Origin: an uncultured Actinobacillus sp.
GTDB lineage: Bacteria; Pseudomonadota; Gammaproteobacteria; Enterobacterales; Pasteurellaceae
Assembly: GCF_945915845.1 (NCBI RefSeq)
Contig: NZ_CAMEFX010000001.1
Location: forward strand, 62,001 to 126,000
DNA length: 64,000 nucleotides
Direction of reading: 5' to 3'
Shown here: positions 17,518 to 23,442 of the stretch, one piece after another
How the letters are laid out: every line of letters starts with the position of its first letter
Position numbering within the stretch: the first letter of the stretch is position 1
The notes under the pieces: generated by a model
What the model was told of the DNA's origin: nothing
The model's input: only the letters and a program-made list of their open reading frames with translations
Databases searched by the model: none
Program-made: the position numbers and the translations under genes

Positions 17518-17594
17518 GTAGGGACGCCACGCTTGGCGTCCATTGTAAAAACGAAGCGTAATTTAATTATGGACGCCAAGCGTGGCGTCCCTAC
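17518..17594. repeat. REP/inverted-REP (BIME-like) element
   Basis: Two copies of a 26-bp unit face each other, 17518-17543 and 17569-17594, separated by 25 bp. Each unit starts with the tetranucleotide GTAG and then a hairpin GGACGCCA-cgct-TGGCGTCC. The inverted repeat is perfect. GTAG foot plus imperfect palindrome in opposed pairs is the structure of REP doublets mobilised by TnpA-REP (RAYT) enzymes. Confidence 0.8.
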
Positions 17595-17641
17595 AAATGA
17601 TTTATACGGTAAATAAAATTGATGTATTAAATAAAGAATAA

Positions 17642-17896
17642 AAAAGTAAAAACAAAAAACGTAAAACATCGGTTGAATTAGACCGCTTACTTTCAGCATC
17701 TTGTGATCCTCTGATCGATCAAGATCCTACCGCAATCTATTCACGAATAGTCGCCTATTCAAAAGGAAATCTCAGCGTTTTACCTGCCTTGTGGGAAAGA
17801 AATATCAGCTATGTGATAGACAATTTTGTGCGTAAAAAGTTTTCCGCAGGGGTTGATTTTTTTTTTTTTTACAATAGGGAAGTTTTTATTTTTTAG
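17642..17896 (+). pseudogene. Open frame without start, probable 5'-truncated gene remnant
   Basis: An 84-codon open frame with no ATG, following a TAA at 17639-17641. It reads KRKTSVELDRLLSASCDPL, then IDQDPTAIYSRIVAYSKGN, then LPALWERNISYVIDNFVRK and an out-of-character FFFFYN run translated from a 14-base T tract, stopping at 17894. Base composition is less AT-rich than the genes that follow. The sequence looks protein-like up to about 17850, then degenerate. It could be the tail of a gene truncated when the neighbouring repeat arrived. I do not recognise the family. Confidence 0.4.
17853..17875 (+). promoter_or_regulatory. Homopolymeric T14 tract between -35-like and -10-like hexamers
   Basis: Fourteen Ts (17857-17870) separate TTGA from ACAAT, giving TTGATT at 17853-17858 and TACAAT at 17870-17875 with only 11 bases between. 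The -10 is good (5/6), the spacing is now poor, and slippage of the tract would change it. It lies 37 bp before the start of the 132-residue membrane gene. Confidence 0.4.
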
Positions 17897-17911
17897 AATG
17901 AGGCTTCAATT

Positions 17912-18310
17912 ATGGATTTTATCTTATCTCTTTTAAATTATCTAGCTATTATTGTTTATATAGTAGCAATATTAATTTTTGGAATTCTTTATTTTCTTTC
18001 CTATAAATGTAAATCAAAAATCTGGTTTATTATAGTGCTATTAACATTAATAGTTATATCTTCCGTAATTAACATAGATTTAAAAGAAATAGGTCGTTTA
18101 TATGGTATGGAAAAACCACCTAGCACAGTAGAAATTTTGATAGAAAGTTTTAATTTAAATGGTTTTATACAAACCTTGGTTACAGCTATTTTTTTACCTG
18201 TTTTTCTTGTTAGAGTACTAAAAATAGAAGAGGAAAAAAATAAGGAAAATAAAATGGAAGGTGGCAAGGAAAGTAATAAAAAAGGTTGGTGGGAAAAAAT
18301 AATAAAGTGA
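17912..18310 (+). CDS. Hypothetical AT-rich membrane protein, 132 residues
   Basis: I do not recognise this protein. Three hydrophobic segments are visible: about residues 8-29 (AIIVYIVAILIFGILYFLSY), 36-54 (IWFIIVLLTLIVISSVINI) and 82-101 (GFIQTLVTAIFLPVFLVRVL). The tail is lysine- and glutamate-rich and ends KKGWWEKIIK. The ATG is preceded by GAGG at good spacing. The gene is far more AT-rich than coaD or kdkA, carries no uptake signal and belongs to an island of unknown genes. A T14 tract in the promoter region suggests phase-variable expression. Confidence 0.65.
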   Translation: MDFILSLLNYLAIIVYIVAILIFGILYFLSYKCKSKIWFIIVLLTLIVISSVINIDLKEIGRLYGMEKPPSTVEILIESFNLNGFIQTLVTAIFLPVFLVRVLKIEEEKNKENKMEGGKESNKKGWWEKIIK

Positions 18311-18365
18311 AAACTAAGGGGTAAAATGTTTGGATAGCCCCCACATAACTATGTAGCAAAAGCAC

Positions 18366-18407
18366 AAAGGCAAAATCTCACTCCAAATTGAGTAAAATTT
18401 TGCCTTT
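18366..18407. terminator. Inverted repeat after the membrane ORFan
   Basis: AAAGGCAAAAT and ATTTTGCCTTT with an inner CACTC/GAGT stem; terminator-like, 56 bp after the 132-residue gene and before the next gene on the same strand. Confidence 0.6.
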
Positions 18408-18471
18408 AAATTAAAAAAATCGCGGACAACTTATTTTTACTAAGGTAGTATAAAATAAAAAGGAAATTAAA

Positions 18472-18810
18472 ATGAAAAAAACATTAGTTTTATTATTAGG
18501 GATAATTGGTTTATCTTTTTCAACCAATATACTAGCAAATGACAAAGATTTTTATGCTGGCTGGGAAGAATTAGAATTACATGCAGCAGATGTAGTAAAT
18601 TTTAGAATTGAGCATAATGGAGCAGAATTATTACATAAACATGTTATGTTCTATACAGATAATACTTGTACTAAAGATAAAAAATTGGATATAAAATATT
18701 ATGAAACTCCTTATGATGAAAGACAAAAAATTCCATATAGATTAGTTTATACCTTTAAACATCAAGGTAAAGAAAAATTATATGTTGAAAGAAATTTATG
18801 TATCAAATAA
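18472..18810 (+). CDS. Hypothetical small exported protein, 112 residues
   Basis: It begins with a clear Sec signal peptide (MKKTLVLLLGIIGLSFSTNI, cleavage likely after LA at residue 22). The mature part is about 90 residues, with two cysteines (in DNTCTKD and at the very C-terminal CIK) that could form a disulfide in the periplasm. Strong AAAGGAAATT precedes the ATG and a TATAAAAT box lies about 30 bp upstream. No similarity to a named family was recognised. It is AT-rich like its neighbours and converges on the 438-residue gene through a shared palindromic terminator. An exported role is inferred only from the signal peptide. Confidence 0.65.
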   Translation: MKKTLVLLLGIIGLSFSTNILANDKDFYAGWEELELHAADVVNFRIEHNGAELLHKHVMFYTDNTCTKDKKLDIKYYETPYDERQKIPYRLVYTFKHQGKEKLYVERNLCIK

Positions 18811-18811
18811 A

Positions 18812-18835
18812 TAATAGGGCTTTAAAGCCCTATTA
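18812..18835. terminator. Perfect palindromic bidirectional terminator
   Basis: Arms TAATAGGGCTTT and AAAGCCCTATTA are immediately adjacent (24-base perfect palindrome) between the convergent 112-residue and 438-residue genes. Confidence 0.8.
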
Positions 18836-18837
18836 AT

Positions 18838-20154
18838 TTAGCCTAGTTTAAAACTTACTTTATTGTCATTGTTATCCACATTAGATTCACTAGGATTAAA
18901 TTTTTCTCCTACATTGGGATGCTGATCTATAGTTGATGATAATTCACCATGGTTTGTCACTTCATCAATATATTCTTTTGGTGTTGAAGAGCTATTTTCC
19001 TTATTATCAATATTAGTACCATACTTCTTCTGACTCTTAATTATTTCCTCATCAATATCAATTCCATATTCTCCTAATTTATCTTTTATTTCAGGGTGAT
19101 TATCTAAAATAGATTGGAGATTTTTTACCTTATTTCCACCATTTGTTAGTTCTGTAATAAACTTTTCTTTTAAACTTGGATCTTTCATGATTTCATCTAA
19201 AACAGCTTGATTTTCATTAAATAAAGTTTTAATAACCTCAATGGTGCTTAGGCTTGGGTTTTCTAGATGTAAAGCTCCTAACATATATGTAATATGCTCT
19301 GGATTTATCTTTTCCTGATTTTTTACACTCTGGCTAATTGAGTATAAGTGTTGAACAGCATCAGTTTCCAAAGCCCAATTTTCTTTCATCATCTTTTTTT
19401 GCCCATCATTTAATGATGGGTTATTATCAATTAATTCAGAATATTCTTTTCTTATCTGAGAAATTTCTTCTAAATCTTGAATTTTACTGATGTCTTTGTA
19501 TTTTGTTAGAGTATTAAATAATTTTTGTTGAAGTTCTTCAATTTTCTTTTTAAATTCTTCATCTGAAAGTTTATTGTGCTGATTAGCAATAGCAGCAGAT
19601 TGAATTTCAGCCTGAGTATTTTTAGCTTCTTCTTTATCTTGATTATTCAAGTTAGGAAATAGTTTCTCATTTTCAACAAATTCAGAAAATTTCTCTATAC
19701 CTATTTTGAAATTTTGTTTTTCTTGATGGGATAAATCATTCCAGCTCATCCCAAATTGGTTAAATAACTTGTCATATAATAAATAATTATGCTGATAAGA
19801 TGAATTTTCTTTTAAACTGTTCTCTTTGTTTTGTTTTTCTTCTTGCTTTTTAGTTTGAAGATTTTGATAAGCATTTACTTCTTTGTTTTGATATACAGCT
19901 TTAAAATATTGTTTCTCTTTGGCTTCTTCTTTGATTTCCTTCTCAATAACATCAGACTTTAAATAAGTTTGATAATGTGGGTTTTCTTGAAGTCTGTTAT
20001 TAATTTTTAAAGCAGTAAATCTGTGCTGTGGATTAGATGAATTCATTAATTCATTAGCAAAGTTTTCTAACTCCGGAAATAAATTAACATCATTAATAGC
20101 AGATAAATTAATATTATTTATCATCTCTAATATAGAATCTTTATTAATAGCCAT
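18838..20154 (-). CDS. Hypothetical 438-residue charged, Asn/Lys/Glu-rich protein
   Basis: I do not recognise this protein. There is no signal peptide and no membrane span. It is rich in N, K, E and Q, with helical coiled-coil-like stretches at about residues 68-115 (KEIKEEAKEKQYFK..., QTKKQEEKQNKENSLKE) and 165-230 (EEFKKKIEELQQKLFNTLTK). The C-terminal third has repeated Leu/Asp-His-Pro phrases (ILDNHPEIKDKL, TIDQHPNVGEKF) and a disordered Asn/Asp/Ser-rich tail ending VSFKLG. No Shine-Dalgarno is evident (AATCAAAAA precedes ATG). AT content and absence of uptake signals suggest recent acquisition. A structural or secreted-effector role cannot be separated on sequence. Confidence 0.6.
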   Translation of the reverse strand: MAINKDSILEMINNINLSAINDVNLFPELENFANELMNSSNPQHRFTALKINNRLQENPHYQTYLKSDVIEKEIKEEAKEKQYFKAVYQNKEVNAYQNLQTKKQEEKQNKENSLKENSSYQHNYLLYDKLFNQFGMSWNDLSHQEKQNFKIGIEKFSEFVENEKLFPNLNNQDKEEAKNTQAEIQSAAIANQHNKLSDEEFKKKIEELQQKLFNTLTKYKDISKIQDLEEISQIRKEYSELIDNNPSLNDGQKKMMKENWALETDAVQHLYSISQSVKNQEKINPEHITYMLGALHLENPSLSTIEVIKTLFNENQAVLDEIMKDPSLKEKFITELTNGGNKVKNLQSILDNHPEIKDKLGEYGIDIDEEIIKSQKKYGTNIDNKENSSSTPKEYIDEVTNHGELSSTIDQHPNVGEKFNPSESNVDNNDNKVSFKLG

Positions 20155-20263
20155 TTTTTGATTAAAAAGTAAAATAAAACTAACTAATTTTATTATAATA
20201 AAAAAAGCTAATTAAATAGCAAAAACACACCAAATGAATCAAAATTTCATGTTTGTGCTTTTC

Positions 20264-20998
20264 CTACATAGTGATGGGGAAACCATACCCTGCCATTAAC
20301 CAATCCCAATTTTCATCTGTAAAGCTAATCCCCATGCGTTCCACTTCTTTTAAAAATGAGCGTTTTAAACGTTCAAGATTGCCCTGTTTCCAAGAATTGC
20401 CCGATTTTTCACCGCACTTATCGAAATCCAATAGCCAAACTTTTTGCTCGTTATTTTGCTGTTGCACCAAAATATTATGGGCGTTTAAATCCGTGTGGCA
20501 GATGCCTAAATCGTGCATTTTTCGGATCATATTGCCAATAGCTTGCCAGCTCGCTTTAGGTAAGGTTTCTTGTTGTAAAAGCGCGGTTAAATCACGGGCA
20601 TTTTCCACTTTTTCCGTTAAAATATCCGCACGATAGCAACAAAATCCTGTTTTTTCTACTTTTGCCGCAATGGGTTTAGGCACATTTAAACCCGCTTGAT
20701 ACAAGCGTTCAAGCAAATGAAATTCGGCAAAACTTCGTGTTTGTTCAAGGGTAGAAAAATAATAACGATCCCGATTTAATTTGCCGTATAGCCCACCACG
20801 ATAATAATGGCGCAATGCGGTATTGACCCCAAACAGATCTTGCGATTGAATAAACCACGTGGTGCCTCGCCCTTTTGCTGAGCCTAAAATACGATGTTGT
20901 GCTTGCCAAAAGTCCGGCGAAAAGAACCGCACTTGATCGGTATGCGCTCCCTCAAAATTAAATAAGTAAAAACAATTTTTCTCTTGGATTTGTAGCAT
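20264..20998 (-). CDS. kdkA: 3-deoxy-D-manno-octulosonic acid kinase
   Basis: KdkA phosphorylates the 4-OH of the single Kdo on lipid A in Haemophilus-type lipopolysaccharide. It is 244 residues, aminoglycoside-kinase-like, closely related to H. influenzae KdkA: GSAKGRGTTWFIQ, ALRHYYRGGLYGKLNRDRY, LHDLxxC-like MHDLGICHTDLNAHNIL (catalytic Asp in HTDLNAHN) and LLDFDKCGEKSG (metal-binding Asp). It is divergent from opsX with 74 bp between starts, a conserved pair. It marks the right border of the AT-rich island and carries uptake signals, unlike the island. Confidence 0.94.
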   Translation of the reverse strand: MLQIQEKNCFYLFNFEGAHTDQVRFFSPDFWQAQHRILGSAKGRGTTWFIQSQDLFGVNTALRHYYRGGLYGKLNRDRYYFSTLEQTRSFAEFHLLERLYQAGLNVPKPIAAKVEKTGFCCYRADILTEKVENARDLTALLQQETLPKASWQAIGNMIRKMHDLGICHTDLNAHNILVQQQNNEQKVWLLDFDKCGEKSGNSWKQGNLERLKRSFLKEVERMGISFTDENWDWLMAGYGFPITM

Positions 20999-21072
20999 TT
21001 TTTCTATCCTTTCTAGCGTACAACGGCATTCTACTCTAAAATACCGCCAATCCGCAAAATTAGGAACCTAAA

Positions 21073-22119
21073 ATGACAACTTTATTTACCCCACAAAATC
21101 CCCCGAAATCCCTTTGTATTCTTCGCTTATCTGCCATTGGCGATGTGACCCATGCCTTGGCTGTGGTGCAAGAAATTCAGCGTTTTTACCCTGAATGTCA
21201 AATTACGTGGATTGTAGGCAAAGCAGAATTTGGGCTTTTATCCGCAGTCACGGATTTAAACTTGGTGGCTTACGATAAAAAAGCAGGATTGAAAGGTATG
21301 CTCGCGCTTTGGAAACGGCTGTCAAATCAACGTTTTGATGCCTTGTTAAATATGCAAACCGCCTTGCGTGCTTCTTTGCTTTCTTTGGGAATCAAAGCGA
21401 AATATAAAATTGGCTTTGGCGAAAAGCGAGCTCGGGAAGGACAAACGTTTTTTGTTAACCAACGGGTTCAAGATCCCGAAAATCCGCATGTCATGGACGG
21501 TTTTATGGCGTTTGCCGCAAAAATCGGTGTGCCTGCCTTTCGTCCGCAATGGTCGCTCAAGTTGCCGGAAAATATTGCACAAAAATTCAATTTACCGGCT
21601 CAATACGTGGTGATTTCCCCTTGTTCAAGCAAAGCGGAAAAAGACTGGGTGTTAGAACGCTACGCCGAAGTGGCAACCCGATTAAATGCACAAGGGCATA
21701 ATGTGGTGCTTTGTGGTTCACCTGCGCCACGAGAAATGGAAATTTGCCAAAAAATCACCGCACTTTGCGCCTTTGATGTGATCAATTTATGTGGAAAAAC
21801 CCGTTTAGATGAGCTTTGTGCGGTGATAAAAAATGCAGACTTGGTTATCGCGCCGGATAGTGGCCCTGCGCATATTGCCACCATGGTTGGTACGCCTGTG
21901 ATCGGGCTTTATGCCTATCACAACCCTTGGCGCACAGGCCCTTATCACAATCTTAATAACGTGGTTTCGGTTTATGAACAAAATGCCTTGAAAGAGTTTG
22001 GCAAACCGTCTTCAGCATTGCCTTGGGCAACGAAACTCAAAGGCAAAAATTTAATGGCACAAATTGAAGTCAAAGCGGTATTAGCACAAATTTCGCTTAT
22101 TTTGCCATCCATTAAGTAA
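21073..22119 (+). CDS. opsX: Lipopolysaccharide heptosyltransferase I (OpsX type)
   Basis: A 348-residue GT9-family enzyme that adds the first L-glycero-D-manno-heptose to Kdo. In Haemophilus OpsX prefers phosphorylated Kdo, which fits its pairing with kdkA. Visible: SLCILRLSAIGDVTHALAVV at the N-terminal Rossmann fold, ALLNMQTALRASLLS, VVISPCSSKAEKDW, and the ADP-heptose-binding APDSGPAHIATMVGTPVIGLY. It resembles WaaC/WaaF but is closer to OpsX. With waaA nearby the window encodes the Kdo-P-heptose stem. It ends before an uptake-signal terminator shared with rluA. Confidence 0.92.
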   Translation: MTTLFTPQNPPKSLCILRLSAIGDVTHALAVVQEIQRFYPECQITWIVGKAEFGLLSAVTDLNLVAYDKKAGLKGMLALWKRLSNQRFDALLNMQTALRASLLSLGIKAKYKIGFGEKRAREGQTFFVNQRVQDPENPHVMDGFMAFAAKIGVPAFRPQWSLKLPENIAQKFNLPAQYVVISPCSSKAEKDWVLERYAEVATRLNAQGHNVVLCGSPAPREMEICQKITALCAFDVINLCGKTRLDELCAVIKNADLVIAPDSGPAHIATMVGTPVIGLYAYHNPWRTGPYHNLNNVVSVYEQNALKEFGKPSSALPWATKLKGKNLMAQIEVKAVLAQISLILPSIK

Positions 22120-22173
22120 TTCCCATTTCTCTCAATTTGCACTATCACGCCATTGTTCAACATTAAAATCATA

Positions 22174-22235
22174 AAAAAATTGACCGCACTTGTTTAACTC
22201 TACTCGTTTGACTGTACTTGTGCGGTCAATTTTTT
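22174..22235. terminator. Uptake-signal inverted pair between opsX and rluA
   Basis: A 16-bp stem, AAAAAATTGACCGCAC with GTGCGGTCAATTTTTT, separated by a 30-base loop; it serves both convergent genes and its right arm overlaps the rluA stop codon. Confidence 0.8.
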
Positions 22236-22893
22236 AAAACTCAGGCTGACATTCAAAGGTCATTTTTTCCCCTGTTATCGGATGTTTAATGGTTAAACTT
22301 TCCGCATGTAAACATAATCGCGGCGACATGGCTTTGGCTTGTGGGTGAGAATAGAATTTGTCGCCTAGAATGGGGTGTCCCAGTGCAAGCATATGTAAAC
22401 GCAATTGATGTGAACGCCCTGTAATCGGGGTTAATTTGACGCGAGTGCTGTTATTCGGTAGGCGTTCTAACACGTCATATTCCGTGACTGCACGCTTTCC
22501 TACGATGTAATCAATGCGTTGACGTGGGCGGTTTTCCCAATCACAGATCAATGGCATATTCACCACGCCACGATCCTGTTTCAACCATCCCCAAACAATG
22601 GCTTGATAATGTTTTTCCGTTTCACGCTCGCGAAACTGGCGTTTTAGTTCACTGTCTGCGGCTTTGCTCATGGCAAATAACAAAATGCCACTTGTCGCCA
22701 TATCTAAACGATGAGCAGGTTCGCAAAAGCCGTATTTTTCTTTCACGCGGCTCATGGCACTGTCGTAATATTGCGGTTGATTTCCCGGTACAGACAATAA
22801 ACCACTGGGTTTATTTACCACGAGAATATGATTATCGTGATAAACCACGTCAAGATAAGGTTCTAAAGGGGGAAAATATTCAATAAGTGCCAT
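22234..22893 (-). CDS. rluA: Dual-specificity pseudouridine synthase RluA (23S rRNA/tRNA)
   Basis: RluA makes pseudouridine 746 in 23S rRNA and position 32 in several tRNAs. It is 219 residues, the same length as E. coli RluA and very similar: VVNKPSGLLSVPG, the catalytic HRLDMATSG with Asp64, RQFRERETEKHY, PITGRSHQLRLHMLALGHPILGD and LCLHAESL. No S4 domain is present, as expected for RluA (as opposed to RluC/D). Confidence 0.95.
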   Translation of the reverse strand: MALIEYFPPLEPYLDVVYHDNHILVVNKPSGLLSVPGNQPQYYDSAMSRVKEKYGFCEPAHRLDMATSGILLFAMSKAADSELKRQFRERETEKHYQAIVWGWLKQDRGVVNMPLICDWENRPRQRIDYIVGKRAVTEYDVLERLPNNSTRVKLTPITGRSHQLRLHMLALGHPILGDKFYSHPQAKAMSPRLCLHAESLTIKHPITGEKMTFECQPEF

Positions 22894-22912
22894 AATAGAA
22901 TGAAGTGGTAAT

Positions 22913-22953
22913 AAAAAAACAGAGGTGTAGTTTATACGAACCTCCGTTTTTTT
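22913..22953 (-). terminator. Terminator after the UspA-like gene
   Basis: GAGGT and ACCTC arms flanked by complementary A and T runs lie between rluA and the upstream UspA-like gene on the minus strand, giving a long stem with a T tail. Confidence 0.7.
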
Positions 22954-22965
22954 GCATTATTTTCT

Positions 22966-23391
22966 CTAACGCAGCACCAAAATCGGTTTATTGCAATTGC
23001 GTGCAACTTTAACGGTATTTGAGCTCAATCCCTTGGCGTGAGGTTTGCTACTGGCGAGCATCACAATTAAATCTACTGCCTTTTCTTCCGCCAACCGATT
23101 GATTTCTTCATAAATCGTTCCGTGTGCCACAATATGCTGAACTTTAGCATGCGCCGGGAATGTCGCTTTAGTGAACTCGTGCAAAGTTCGATTCGCTTCT
23201 TCGATAAGAGATTTATCAAAATTCTTCGGTAAAAAAGCGGAAATAAAACTATCATCCATGGGTTCTAATATGGTGACCACTCGATAAACCGCCTCGGGAT
23301 TATTGGCTGTAAGCTTTAAGCAAGTATCCACCACATATTTCGCGCTTTCTAAGTTACTCAAATCAATAGCAATTAATAATTTGTTGTACAT
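22966..23391 (-). CDS. Universal stress protein (UspA) family, TRAP-associated
   Basis: A 141-residue Usp-fold protein (YNKLLIAIDLSNLESAKYV at the N-terminus; DLIVMLASSKPHAKGLSSNTVKV; KPILVLR at the C-terminus). The ATP-binding consensus G-x2-G-x9-G-[ST] is not intact here (SSKPHAKGLSSN), so nucleotide binding is doubtful. It follows the TRAP permease gene on the same strand with a 51-bp gap. A Usp protein, TeaD, is encoded with and regulates the TeaABC TRAP ectoine transporter in Halomonas, so a modulatory role on the adjacent TRAP carrier is a reasonable inference. Confidence 0.85.
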   Translation of the reverse strand: MYNKLLIAIDLSNLESAKYVVDTCLKLTANNPEAVYRVVTILEPMDDSFISAFLPKNFDKSLIEEANRTLHEFTKATFPAHAKVQHIVAHGTIYEEINRLAEEKAVDLIVMLASSKPHAKGLSSNTVKVARNCNKPILVLR

Positions 23392-23442
23392 AATAAACTC
23401 CGTTTTATCAAGCTAGGAAGAGACGCCGCCTAACTTGACCTA

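Noticed and set aside
17642-17896. Intact new gene
   Set aside because: There is no start codon, the frame is bounded by a stop at once upstream, and its end is translated from a homopolymer. Kept only as a remnant.
20155-20263. Extra gene or RNA between the 438-residue gene and kdkA
   Set aside because: It is AT-rich with no open frame or stable structure; it contains only a TATAAT-like box usable by the 438-residue gene.
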